This document shows positions 11,218 to 22,206 of a stretch of DNA of 64,000 nucleotides, in pieces. Source of the DNA: Telopea speciosissima (Eukaryota; Streptophyta; Magnoliopsida; Proteales; Proteaceae); contig NC_057923.1 in the NCBI RefSeq assembly GCF_018873765.1, positions 21,609,913 to 21,673,912 on the forward strand. The letters are read 5' to 3'. Numbering within the stretch: the stretch's first letter is position 1; each line of letters begins with the position of its first letter. Under the pieces are notes generated by a model, which saw only the letters and a program-made list of their open reading frames with translations, did no database searches and had not been told where the DNA came from. The translations under genes and the position numbers were made by a program.

Positions 11218-12665
11218 GGGTAATTTACACATACCACCCCGGAGGTTTAATGAAAGTATGATTTTACCCCCCAATTTTGGAAAATTCTGCGTACCCCCCT
11301 GAGGTTTACAAATGTTAACAACTAAACCCATTCCGTCAGTTCATGACTAACAGTGTTAAAATCAAGGGGTAAAGTTACAAAAATACCCCTTCAAGAAAAA
11401 AAAAACCTGCAACTCATCTTCCCCAATCGATTTGCTAGGGTTTTGGTTTCGGAAATGGCGCTTTTGAATAAACTATCATGGCAGAAAACGCGAATCGATC
11501 GCAGAAGCAAAAACGAATTGATTTCGGTGTTGATTCTTCCTCTTTATTTTCTGATCATTGCAAGAAAACTCGACGGAGATATGGTCGGATATGGATTAGA
11601 TTCCTTAGGATTCCATTGGGAAAGCTTTGGTTTTGAAACTAAAGCCATCGGAGATGTTCCATTAGAAGCCTTGCTAATTTCGATCTTTCAGAACATCCTT
11701 TTCCATTCTTTGGCTCTGCCACTCTGCTTCTCTGCTTTTCATTCCTCTTCCAATTTCCAATAAATGTATCATTTGTACTTCTGCAACAAAGAGAACATGT
11801 TTCTTGCTCCAAAGGATAACACAAAATAAGCCAAGTCTATGACAACTTGGATTGAGAACACCTTGAGAGTTGCTCACAGTCTAAGGTAGATCTCTCTCCA
11901 TTCTTCAACATCTTTCTTTGCTTATATTTGCTATGTTATTTAATGTTTAAACCTCTCTCTCTCTCCTCCCGCTTCCTTGCTTCTCATCCGAAAAGGCAAA
12001 AAACAGAGTTTTCTTCAAAACCCCTTTGCAAAAGAAGATTGACTAGCTCTCTTTCTGATCTAAGAGGCTCTGAACTATCCGATAATGAAAAAACTATCTT
12101 TTTTGGATCATTCTATTTTTTGTAACTGGTTTTTTTTTTTGCTTGGGGAAATTTTACTATGACTTTTACGGTTCGCAGGGGAAATAGATTAATTGGCTTT
12201 GATAATTCTTGTTTTTGAAAACTAGAAATTTTAATTCTTCAGTTGCATCATCAGGTTTAAAACCTAAGAATTAGATCCAGATTGGAATCTGCCTTGAATC
12301 ATTGGAAATATGCTAAAAACCAAAAAAACCCTAGTTTCGTTAATCCAAATTAACACCGGAAGCTCACCGGAGATGTTCCATTAGAAGCCATGGATGGAGC
12401 AATCAAATAGCATAGAATCAGAGGTACCTGCAACTTATCTTCCCCAATCGATTTGGGGAAGATGAGTTGCAGGTTTTTTTTTTCTTTTCTTGAAGGGGTA
12501 TTTTTGTAACTTTACCCCTTGATTTTAACACTGTTAGTTATGAATTGAAGGAATGGATTTATTTGTTAATGTTTGTAAATCTTAGGGGGTACACAGAATT
12601 TTCTAAAATTGGGGGGTAAAATCATACTTTCGTTAAACCTCAGAGGTGGTATGTATAAATTACCT
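11218..12665. mobile_element. 1,448 bp MULE-like TIR element with perfect 9-bp target duplication
   Basis: TATATATTT at 11209-11217 is repeated at 12666-12674. The element begins GGGTAATTTACACATACCAC and ends in the near-inverse AAATTACCT. The inverted arms extend about 230 bp each, reading through CAACTCATCTTCCCCAATCG on the inner edge. A 9-bp duplication and long TIRs are hallmarks of Mutator-like elements. There is no transposase. The interior has a 103-codon frame from ATG 11455 (starts MALLNKLSWQKTRI) that I cannot identify. The 20-base string GGAGATGTTCCATTAGAAGC occurs at about 11648 and again at about 12370, so the interior is itself partly duplicated. Confidence 0.85.
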
Positions 12666-12692
12666 TATATATTTTATAGTATAATTTAAAAC

Positions 12693-12871
12693 AGGGTTGG
12701 TCTAGGCTAAGCCCAAGGCCTCAACCCTTGCCCGACCCGACCTTGACTCTGGTGCCAGAAATTTCCAGCCTTGACCCGCCCTCAGGGCCATATATCGCAG
12801 CTCAGAGCCTCAGACCCTGTTCGGGCTCAGGGCGGGTTCGGGCCGACGGGGCTAAACTTGCACCCCTAGTG
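12693..12871. mobile_element. hAT-like element fragment (GGGTTGG / CACCCCTAG ends)
   Basis: G/C-rich block with GACCCTGTTCGGGCTCAGGG and terminal CTTGCACCCCTAG. It shares the CTGTTCGGGCTCAGGG motif with the element at 57914-58451. CACCCCTA is the common terminus of small plant hAT-like elements. It abuts the captured ACR8-like exon. Confidence 0.55.
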
Positions 12872-12879
12872 AAAACCCT

Positions 12880-13106
12880 AAATCGAGTTAGGGTTTTGTT
12901 ACACAGCAGTTCCGGCGAAGTTGTAGAAGAGCAAACCTTCTCCGACGGAGTTCCGATATTTGGTTGTTTTGTTGGTCGAGCGAACAGAGAGATAGAGTAA
13001 CTGAGGAAGGGAAGAAAAGAGAGGTAGTGTATGGAGAAGGAACGATGGAATGGTCTGCATGTTTAGACGAATATGAGAAGCTCGTCATTTGAATGACCAC
13101 TCCAAG
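12880..13106 (+). pseudogene. Captured 5' UTR and first exon of an ACT-domain repeat protein (ACR8-like)
   Basis: ATG at 13045 opens MEWSACLDEYEKLVI, a stop (TGA, 13090-13092), then MTTPR interrupted by a GTTAGT donor at 13107. The N-terminus MEW-x-LDEYEKLVIRM-x-TPR, with a split Arg codon at the exon end, is what I recall for plant ACR8-type proteins, which carry four ACT domains and are proposed amino-acid sensors. The stop sits at the expected Arg codon and is a CGA-to-TGA change, the usual result of methylcytosine deamination. The preceding ~160 bp (AAACCCTAAATCGAG, TCCGGCGAAG) resembles a plant 5' UTR. No further exon follows before the right TIR, so only the gene start was captured. The alternative of a chance match is unlikely, but the paralogue cannot be fixed. 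Confidence 0.7.
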
Positions 13107-14000
13107 GTTAGTGTCTTCTGTTTTTTTCTTTTAATTTGGTTTTCCCCCTTGTTTTTGATGATTTTCTCCGGTTGTATGTTTTATAATTTTAAAATGAAAT
13201 ACTTGTTCAGGTTGGACTCTGTTTTTATGATTTCTGTTCTGCATTTTACAAATTTTCCGAGCTTCCTCTGTTCTTCACTTTTCTCTTTCTGATAATATAA
13301 AGAGCTTAAAAGTTATAATTTGCGGCAATGTGTGGTCTGGGAAATGACTGAACCATCCGGTGCTTGCTAGCAGCAACTGCCAAAGTGACATCCAAGTTAT
13401 AATTTCGTCAAAGAGGTTTTGTTCAATTTTTACTGTGAACGTCTTTCAAGATCTGACTCGAATGATTATTTTGCATTTTAGCATTTGCTGAGATGATGCG
13501 ATTGATAAAGTTCAGGAATGTTAAGATCAGCAATCTCTGGATGACGATGCTCACGTAAACTTGTGTAAACAGCAGAAGCTTGGAGAATGACCCCAAAACA
13601 ATAGATTATGTAACAAATGGGGTAACCTACTTGGATAGGATCCATTATAGAAATACAAGTCCTCCAAGTATGCTTATATATCACAGCAGCTTAGAATTAT
13701 ATGAACAAATGACCTTTTTAGCATGTTGGTTTTGGTAAATGGAGATTAAGTTGTTCATTCTTTTTTCTTTTCCTCTTCCTTTTTGTTTCATATTTTGGAG
13801 GTGAGCTAGTAGTTTTCATTTGCAGGTCATGATGTTTAGTGAAGCCCAAGACTTTTCCAGCTCTGGAAGCTGAATCATCTAATTGTTTTTAAGGGACTTC
13901 CATATCAAGATTGAATGTTTTTTCTGTTGCTAGTTGATAGCAGCAGCAGCAGCACCGGCGATGATAAAGATACTTCGCAGTTTGCTGGAGAAGAAAGGGA
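13107..14000. other. Intron-like and unassigned sequence after the captured exon
   Basis: T-rich sequence follows the donor, as expected of intron 1 of the captured gene. 13310-13900 contains no ORF that I can identify. An AGC trinucleotide run (about 13940-13955) lies next to the right TIR. Confidence 0.45.
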
Positions 14001-14240
14001 TAGGGGGAGATGGGTTTGGGCTAAAGTTATGTTCTATTAGGGTATAATGGTCCATGGCAAAAATAGAAAGGTAATATAGCCATTTTCAAAAGCTTAACTA
14101 CAGCTAACGGTTTAAACTTAACGGTAAGGGCTTATTTGTAAGCCTCCCAATCATCCAGGGGGTGCACGTAAAATGTGAAACTACGGGGGGTGGTTTGTTA
14201 TTGTTTCAAACACCAAGAGGGGTGCATGTAATTTGCTCTA
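14001..14240 (-). repeat. Right arm of the long terminal inverted repeat (partner 1698-1926)
   Basis: Inverse of the left arm, block by block, ending TGCATGTAATTTGCTCT. Beyond it the sequence does not resume the ALDH gene, so the two flanks cannot be shown to have been adjacent. Confidence 0.75.
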
Positions 14241-14960
14241 ACATTTATTAGTCAGTTTTTTCTTGTCACGCATATAAGTGATGCGTATTGCTTTACAAAC
14301 CATTTTGTACTTCGGCCGTGGTCGGAAGGAACTCGGATGACATGGTTTCCCTCCAAACCCAACCCAAACGATCATCTCCTTTCATTCCCCTGTCAGTGGA
14401 GTAGTCTTGTGATTAGATGACCCGAAGTTGGCTGCTTCTATTCCTCTAAATTTGTTGTTGAGCTTAGATCCTTCATTTCCATCCATTTGGATTTTGGGTT
14501 CACGCAAACGCCAAACCGAACCTTTGATCTGAACCTAGGTAGTTTCACTGCTTCCTTCCACAAATCCTAAAAGTCCTTCATCGTAACCCCTTCTTTAAAG
14601 GATAGCTTTGACGCATTGGGGTCTACAATTTGTCCTCCACAACTATACCGGCTTCGACCTTTCGTCATCGCCTCCCATTTTGTTGAAGGTTGGCTCGAAA
14701 ACCACTGAATGGGACACGGAAGACCCAAGGTATCTCTTATTCTCTTTCTTAGTACATTACAAAGATTCAAAATCTCAACTTTGAAGACAAATACATCGAC
14801 GAAAGTGACTAAGTGACCCTGTTTATTGTACTGTATTATTCAGTTAACCTTAATCGGCCTTGTGATTTCTCCATTATACTTTATCTTCAGTGAAAATTTC
14901 TCTCGATGATTTAGTTTGAATAATAATAGTAGCTATCTCCATTCCCCAACTTTCTAATTA
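14241..14960. other. Unassigned stretch
   Basis: Low coding signal. An open minus frame at 14567-14770 has no recognisable motif. On the plus strand a short exon-like piece ends at a GTATCTC near 14730. No family is recognised. Confidence 0.35.
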
Positions 14961-14962
14961 GA

Positions 14963-15075
14963 GCTGATTGTAGGGCAACGATCCATGTAGCCGACCCCAT
15001 TTAGTTGGGATAAGGCTGAGTTTTTGTTATTGTTTGGTCGGCTACATGGATCCCTGCTCTCCAATCAGCTCTATT
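14963..15075. repeat. Fold-back of two LINE 3' tails
   Basis: AGAGCTGATTGTAGGGCA, then ATCCATGTAGCCGACC (14963-14993) is followed by the typical LINE tail GGGATAAGGCTGAG with TTGTT repeats. The inverse GGTCGGCTACATGGATC, then CCAATCAGCTCT then follows (15036-15075). The arms are about 35 bp around a ~40 bp loop. The minus-strand LINE should end in a GTT-rich tail, but runs into an oppositely oriented tail of the same family. Confidence 0.65.
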
Positions 15076-16043
15076 TGAAGTCATACATGATATAGATCCT
15101 AAGCTAAGCATGTCTTTCCTCACCACTTCTCATATGGTTATTTTAGGCTTGCCCTTGACTCTTTTAGCTCATTTAATTTGAATCAAATCATTCCTTCGTA
15201 TTGGAGCATGTCAAGACCTCCATTGCACATGCCCATGCCACCTCAAACGATTTTCTCGTAGCTTATCATGTATCGGAGCTACTACCAAATTAGACCTAAT
15301 ACAGTCATTCCTTGCTTTATCCTTCCTAATTTTGTCTCACATCCTTATCTCCGCTACACTTAGTTTAGCTATTTGATGCTTTTGAAGTGCCCAACATTTC
15401 GCATCATACATCATAGCTAGTCGTATGATAGTCCGATAATACTTTCCTTTAAGCTTTAAAGGAATTCGCTGATCACACAACATTCCGGACGCACCTCTCC
15501 ATTTCAACCATCTTATTTTAATTCTAAGAGCAACATCATCCTCTATATCACCTTTTTTTTTTTTTTTTAAATTTATGAGTGAGCCCAGATGCCTAAAATA
15601 TTCACTTTGTGGAATCTCCCTCATCAATTTTCACCACCTCATTAACTGTCCTAATATAACCATAGTTGTCAAGGCGTCGCCTAGGCGTCCAAGCACCATG
15701 AGCGCCTAGGTGGGTGCCTTGTTGATGTCGCCTTGATTTTGGACCCTCTCCAACGACTTGGGTTGCCTAGACTCTAAAACAACTATGGATGTAACTAAAA
15801 ATACACACCATATGTATACTCTGTCTTTGTTCTACTTATCTTCAAACCTTTTGATTCCAAGGTTGATGTCCACAACTCCAACTTGGTGTTAATCTCTGCT
15901 TTTGTCTCATCCACCAAAACAATATTGTCAGCAAAAAGCATACCCCAAGGAACCTCATCCTGAATGTCTCTGGTTAAATCATCCAGGATAAGCGCAAACA
16001 AATAAGGGCTTAAGGCTGATCCTTGATGTAGCCCAATTGTTTG
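15036..16043 (-). mobile_element. LINE reverse-transcriptase fragment (non-LTR retrotransposon)
   Basis: Minus-strand frames give the C-terminal half of a plant L1-like reverse transcriptase: TIGLHQGSALSPYLFALI, then QDEVPWGMLFADNIVLVDE (the F/YADD catalytic box, here FADN with the second Asp replaced), KLELWTSTLESKGLKISRTK, and after an insertion EIPQSEYFRHLGSLI, WLKWRGASGMLCD, KGKYYRTIIRLAMMY and KLSVAEIRM. Such enzymes nick the target and copy their RNA in place. The frame is broken several times, the 5' half is missing and the catalytic box is mutated. It is the same family as the plus-strand LINE spread over 31.9-61.8 kb. Confidence 0.85.
15654..15788. mobile_element. Small MITE (CCATAGTTGT ends) inserted in the LINE
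   Basis: The ends CCATAGTTGT and ACAACTATGG are perfect inverses. The interior is G/C-rich with repeated GGCGTCGCCTAGGCG-type palindromes and no ORF. The LINE coding sequence stops on one side and resumes on the other. Flanks TAATATAA(C) and GATGTAAC (inverse orientation GTTATATT and GTTACATC) agree at six of eight positions, compatible with a diverged 8-bp hAT-type duplication. Confidence 0.7.
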
Positions 16044-17375
16044 ATTATATAGTTTAAATAATTTTTATTTTTCTTGGTAGAATATAGTTTGAATAATCAT
16101 AGTACATGGGAAAAAGGCTTAGTTGTGTTTATTTGTTGATAGAATAATCTTTTATGAGCAGTTGTGACTTATCAGATGAAAATATGCACTAAAAGGTAAC
16201 GTTGCGGTGTAGTTAAGGTAATTAGTTTTTGGTTTGTATTTGCTGAGTCTCTGTTTCAACAGAAATATTTTCCTGGAAAGCCAACTTTTATGGTAAATTT
16301 TATTTTGTATTTTCTGCTATTTGTCCCTTTTTTTGTTTGCGGGGGGGGGGGGGGGGGAGGGAAGGGTTTACATGTCAAAGTATTATATTTATATTTGGGG
16401 ATGGTTGAGTTAGGGACATAATCCAGCCATATGGCATCCTCCATCGGTGCCAAGTGTATCAATGACCAAAGATACCACTACTTTCTTGGTATAATAATGT
16501 CCTGAAATTTAAAATGGAAACTATTTTCCAAGTATTTGATTTGCATCTCAGTAAAATATTCTGGTTCTCTACACATTCAATTTTCAATTGCTTCTGTTGC
16601 AAATCCTGGAAAGTAGTTTATGTTGAAACAAACAGAGCCTATAAGGACCATCAAGAGGTGCTCTTTGTGCAAGACTTACTAAGGGTTTCTATTTTGTTAT
16701 TACTATTGATGGTACTTGAATCATATTTTGACCATTTTGTTTGTTGGGGACCGGCTGTAATTCTTTTTCAATATATTTCCTGAGGTTGGCATTGCCACCA
16801 ATTAACTTTTATGAATATGTATTCTAGTTTGGTAATGAAACAGAAGCTAGGGAGGCGGAAAAAAAAAAAAACCCAAAAATCCCCTTCCGAAGCTGAGAAT
16901 CATATCAAAATTCTAGTAGATGGCATCAGTATTTGCAACAACTTAAATAAAGTAATGGCAGAATTCTATACAGTAAAAAAGAATTAAATAATGAATAAGT
17001 AGATATTTTTTTTTCACTTACTGAATACATTTTTCCTATTTTTTACTTTTCTTATTTTGTCATGATATCGGGTGACTGTTTAGATGCATAGAGGTATGTG
17101 GCAAGTTAATGCAAGACCAGATCTAGGATGACACTGCCTAACAATATAACCCAGTAGAGAATAGCTCAATAGCTTCAATCTGATTACAGTATGATGTACC
17201 AAAACAGTATACTACCCAGCAACCAATTACAGAATAAACACTACCTTTTAATCCCCACAGTAATACCCAACTCAGATTCAGATATTTAATCACAGTAGGC
17301 AAATCAGCAACAAAACCTGAACTCTCGATTAGGCTTGTTTAGAGCTACAGATCAAGAAAATCAAGAATTGCAGTT
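16044..17375. other. Gene-free stretch between the LINE and the copia element
   Basis: A poly-G tract of about 20 lies at 16340-16358 and a poly-A tract at 16859-16871. Open frames are short and unconserved. No gene seen. Confidence 0.5.
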
Positions 17376-17588
17376 TGAGAAGAAAGAAGAAGAAGAAGAA
17401 GAGAGGAGAAGGGAGAAGAGATGCTGCACAATTGGGGCTGCAGTCGTTAGTTTGACTGCACCCAAAACAGTATATTAAATAGGGTTTAGAATAATTAAAA
17501 TACAGAGACAAAAATACCCCTACAAGAGGAGTCCTGAATAGGAGCTGACGCTAGCTCTATTCACGACTCCTCCCCCTTATTCATAACA
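17376..17588 (-). repeat. 3' LTR of the Ty1/copia element
   Basis: About 213 bp, nearly identical to 22207-22418 (roughly five differences over 190 bp by eye). On the minus strand it starts TGTTATGAATAAGGGGGAGG, preceded by the polypurine tract at 17589-17604. The far end is less well matched, because the AAG repeat has drifted. Confidence 0.8.
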
Positions 17589-17595
17589 CTCCCCC

Positions 17596-20500
17596 TCAAG
17601 CTGGAGCATAGATGTTAATCATGCCCAGCTTGGTACAAATATAATTTACCCTCATACTTCCCAAAGGCTCGGTGAACAACTCAGCAAGCTGCTCCCTAGT
17701 GCGAATATGACGAGGAGAAATAATCCCGTGCTGCAGCTTCTCACGAACAAAATGACAATCAACCTCAATGTGTTTCATTCTCTCATGAAACACAGGATTC
17801 TCAGAAATATGAATAGCAGCCTGACTGTCACACCACAGCAGCATAGGAGAATCATCACCAAATCCAAGTTCAGTCATCAACTGTTTAATCCACATTAGTT
17901 CAAAAGTGCCATGAGCCGTAGCCCGATACTCTGACTCTGCACTAGATCGAGCTACCACAATCTGTTTCTTGCTCTTCCATGAAACTAGGTTCCCTCCAAC
18001 AAAGACACAATAGCCCGAAGTAGACTTTCGATCAATAGGAGATCCTGCCCAATCCGCATCAGTAAATCCATCAATCCTTCTATGACCATGATTAGAGTAT
18101 AAGAGACCACACCCTGGATCCTTCTTAGTATATCGCAATACCCTTATAACTGCCTCCCAATGAGCTGTCCGAGGGGCGGACATAAATTGACTCAGCACAT
18201 TGACAGGAAAAGAGATGTCAGGTCTAGTCACAGTCAAATAGTTGATTTTCCCTACAAGCCTTTGATACTTCTCTGGATCATCCAGAACATCCCCATCCTC
18301 TGCCATAAGTTTCACATTAGGATCCATAGGAGTATCCAAAGGCCTAGATCCTAGTAATCCTGTCTCTGAAAGTAAATCAAGCACATACTTTCGCTGTGAG
18401 AGCGAAATCCCTTTCCTTGATTGAGCTACCTCAATACCCAAGAAATACTTTAGTCGTCCGAGCCTCCTAGGTCCTTAGTCTGGAATTGCTGTCCCAAATA
18501 TGTCTTCAAGCTCTTAATACCTGAAGAGTCATCCCCTGTGATAATAATATCATCTACATAAACTACCAAAAATATCTTCCTTGCATCTGACTGCCTGAAA
18601 AACACTGAGTGATCACTCTTAGACTGAGTCAAACCAAATTCCAGCACAACATCTGTAAAATGGCCAAACTACGCTCGCGGTGACTGTTTCAACCCATATA
18701 GAGATTTCCTCAACTTACACACCTTACCAGACTCCCCCTGAGCAACAAAACCAGGAGGTTGCTCCATATACACCTCCTCAAGGAGATCCCCATGCGAGAA
18801 TGCATTCTTGACGTCTAGCTGAAACAAAGGCCAGTGATGTATAGCAGCCAATGAAACCAAAATGTGGACAGAAGTAAGTTTTGCAGTCGGAGAGAAAGTA
18901 TCCAGATAGTCCACACCATAGACTTGGGCATAGCCCTTAGCAACAAGACGAGCCTTCAATCTAGCCACAAACCCATCAGGATTAACCTTCCCCACAAATA
19001 TCCAGCGACAACCAATAGCAAACTTACCAGAGGGTAAAGAAACAAGATCCCATGTTTGATTATTCTTCAGAGCTGATAACTCCTCAGTCATGGCAGCCAT
19101 CCACCCAGGGTGAGCTAAGGCCTCTACCACCGACTTCGGAACAGGATAACTGTCAATAGTAGACAAACAAGAAACAAAAAAAGAGGACAAACGAGCATAG
19201 GACACAAAACGATTTATAGGGTGTTGGGTACAACTTCGAACCCCCTTATGGGTAGCAATAGGAACATCAAGATCAGAAATAGGAGGTATAGTAGCCGAGA
19301 AGGAATTACCTGGAGGGGGATCTGAAGGCGAGGAGGATGTGGGAGATGGGGCTGCCTGGGTATTGTATCTCTCCATAGGTGTAATGCGATGGGTCGGCTC
19401 ATCGGGTGTGCGACGGCGAAAAACAGCCAGTGGTTGTGTTGGAGGTGGCACATGAGGCAAAGGATCCTGCACAGGAGAAGAAGTGTCGACAACATAAAGA
19501 GGTAGATCATCGTCCAACTCTGAAGTAGGCAGCGAGGATGCAACAAATGGAGTAGATTCGAAGAATGAGACATCAGCAGTAACAAAGTATTTTTTTAAAT
19601 CAAAAGAATAATAACGGTAACCCTTTTGGGTTTTAGAATACCCCACGAAAAGACATTTAAGAGCCCTAGGATCCAACTTAGAGCGACCAGGACGATGATC
19701 CCGAATAAAACAAACACACCCAAATACTCGTGGTGGTAAGACAAACAATGGATGGGAAGGGAACAACAAAGAATATGGAATACCACCACTCAAAACAGAA
19801 GAAGGCATGCGGTTGATCAGATAACACGCAGTCAAAACAGCATCAGCCCAAAATTTTTTAGCCACTTTCATCTCAAATAAAAGAGATCGAGTAACCATTA
19901 AATGTCTATTCTTCCTTTCGGCTACACCATTTTGTTGAGGTGTATCCGTACAGGAGGACTGATGAATGATCCCATGCTGAACCATAAATTCATTAAAAGG
20001 AGCAGGAAAATATTCTTTTGCATTGTCACTTCTTTCAAAGAAGTAGTAAATTGATTCTGAATTTCAAGCACAAAAGTACAGAAAATGGAAAACAATTCAG
20101 GACGATATTTCATTAAATAAATCCAGGTAACTCTGGAAAAGTCATCTACAAAAGTGACAAAGTAACGAAAACCCAGCACAGAAGTAACAAGACCCGGACC
20201 CCACACATCAGAATGGACTAAAGAAAAGGGTTGAACAGCCCGTTTATTGACTCGAGGGGGATAACTTACACGGTGAAGTTTCCCAAACTGACAAGACTCA
20301 CACTGTAAACTAGACAATGACTGAGACCGACTATCTAAAAGCTTCAAACTCTACAATGAAGGATGACCCAAACAACAATGAATCTGATGAAATGCCACAC
20401 TCGAGCATGCCACAGTGGATGCGTCGTCAAGAAGATACAGTTCCCCAGTTACGCGACCTTTACCAATCGTCTTCCTCGACTGGATATCCTGAAACTCACA

Positions 20501-20863
20501 ATAATCAGGAAAAAAGGTAACAGAACAATTGTTAGCTTTGGTGAATTTTCGAACAGATAATAAATTAAAAGGAAATTTGGGCAAGTAAGAAACGGAGGAC
20601 AACGACAAAGAGGGGATAACTTGCACAGTGCCTGTACCCCGAATTTTAGCAAGAGATCCATCGGCTAACATAACATTGGAAGAAGACTCACGAAATGAAG
20701 AAAAAATACCTGATGCTCCAGTCATATGGTCCGAAGCACCTGAATCAATGATCCAGGGATGAGAAGTAGATGATAGGCATGCAATAGCATTACTTGGCTG
20801 AACTAGTGTAGCAGTGGAGAACTGAGATGACTGAGAATTTTGAAATTGAGTGAACCGCTCCAT
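17596..20863 (-). pseudogene. copia pol (protease, integrase, RT, RNase H), broken
   Basis: Protease has DSGASDHM (about 20770-20740). The GAG-pre-integrase ends HCCLGHPSL and meets a TAG at 20351. Integrase follows in the same frame with DVWGP and VDDFSRVTW, shifts frame near 20040, then regains SDNAKEYF and [13 protein letters not shown], so all three D,D,E positions are present. RT (19985-18450) has [46 protein letters not shown], then a TAG at 18669 in place of Trp, then VVYVDDIIITG. An apparent 8-bp insertion near 18465 shifts the frame before LKYFLGIEVAQS. RNase H (18441-17596) has DADWAG, KSTSGYCVFVGG, SSAESEYRA and WCDSQAAIHI and is uninterrupted. The element cannot encode a full polyprotein. 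Confidence 0.92.
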
Positions 20864-21788
20864 CAGACATAGTCACTGTTTTACCCTTAGGCTTGGAAGG
20901 AGTGGTAACCACCGGATCACGGCTGGCTGAATTTGCAAACTGAGGTGGTTTACCATGAAGTTTCCAACAAAAACGCTGAATGTGACCAGCTTTGCCACAA
21001 TGATGACAAGTGCGCACCTGTCCTGAAGTCTCTGAAGTACCAGATGTGGGTGCTTTACTATTCCTTGACCCACGACCACGGCTACCACCACTACTACCAT
21101 TACCTGTCCCACTACTGGACCCACGGTTGGGAAAGGCTGCAAGGGCTGAACTTTCACTACCAGGGGTGGAATCTTGGCTGCTCTCACGGGAAACCCGTAA
21201 AACCCTAGAAAATGCTTCAGGAAGTGTGGTGATTCTATCCCCACCGAGGATTTGAGACCGTACTAGCTCAAATTCTTTTCGAAGGCCACCCAAAAATACC
21301 ATAACAGCCAGTTGCTTAAGCTGTTGTTGCATCTCTTTCACATCAGAAGTAATAGGAAGAGTGGAATTCAACTCCTCATATAGTCGCTTGAACTCCGCAA
21401 AATACTGAGTAATAGTTAGGGTCTTCTGATCCATTTTATAAAAGGCTTGGGACAAGTCATAAATTCGAGACAAGTTGTCCTTCCCTGAATATAGGACATT
21501 CAAGTCTTTCCATAAATCCTTTACCGTGTTAATGTGAGTAACCAGGTCTGCAATCTGGTTATCCATTGAGTTCAACATCTGACTCAATATTCTTGCATCC
21601 ACCGTATCCCATGTTGTGTGTCCTTCAGGCTTTGATTTTGTCAGGTGACCCTGTTGATCACGCCCAGTCAAGGCCAATCGAACCACCTTCTTCCATTGCT
21701 GAAAGTTAGAAATTCCTTCAAGTTTTCTTTCAGTAATGCGATGAGAAGATGCGGACATTTCAGTCACAGTTGTCTTTGCGTCACCCAT
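20790..21788 (-). pseudogene. copia gag with zinc knuckle
   Basis: The frame starts at MGDAKTTVTEMSASSHRI, 418 nt after the LTR. A UBN2-type gag core (NFQQWKKVVRLALTGRD, VKDLWKDLNVLYSG, LSQAFYKMDQKTLTITQYF) is followed by a Gly/Ser/Arg-rich linker and one CCHC knuckle, CHHCGKAGHIQRFC. It would coat the RNA in the virus-like particle. The frame runs out where it should continue into protease, so a frameshift lies near 20865. Confidence 0.9.
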
Positions 21789-22194
21789 GCTTAACTAAAC
21801 AAGTTGAATCTTCACAGAGAAGTCAATGTCAGAGTGAAACTGATGGACAGCAAGGAGATATGACCTTCAATCAATCACAAAAACTTTTGAAATTGATGTC
21901 TTAAAGAAATCAATACACCAGCCAGCAACAAACAATAACCACCAATAACTTGATCCAGATCCAAATCGCAAACAACACCTGAATCGATTTCAACGACAGA
22001 CCTAATTCTTTTGTATAGTCATGAACTAGTCTCAAATAAAACCACAAAACTGCAGCAAAGGGTGCTGCATCCCCTTTAAGATAAGATCCCGAGAAGTCCC
22101 AAAACCTTAGGTCTTCAAAACTGCAAGCTTATTCAAATCAAAACGCAGGGAACAGAGACAGATTAAGGATGTTGGATCGACTCCTACAGTCCTA

Positions 22195-22206
22195 GCTCTG
22201 ATACCA
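22195..22206 (-). other. Primer-binding site, initiator tRNA-Met type
   Basis: TGGTATCAGAGC on the minus strand, directly adjacent to the 5' LTR end ATTACA. Confidence 0.85.

Larger units (their letters stand above)
1698..14240. mobile_element. Possible giant (12.5 kb) MULE-like TIR element containing nested insertions
   Basis: This is the interval between matching ~230 bp inverted arms. Inside are a 1.45 kb MULE-like element (11218-12665), a hAT-like fragment (12693-12871), LTR-retroelement debris (about 4.5-8 kb), an unknown ORF (8936-9518) and an ACR8-like first exon (12880-13106). No transposase is recognisable, so any mobility would have been in trans. Non-autonomous Mutator elements that capture gene fragments (Pack-MULEs) are an established class. 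Their usual length is 1-3 kb, so the size here would come from later insertions. Absence of a clear target duplication keeps confidence moderate. Confidence 0.45.

Noticed and set aside
16338..16360. Poly-G tract as a functional G-quadruplex
   Set aside because: An isolated homopolymer in gene-free DNA, and the length may be affected by assembly. No context for function.
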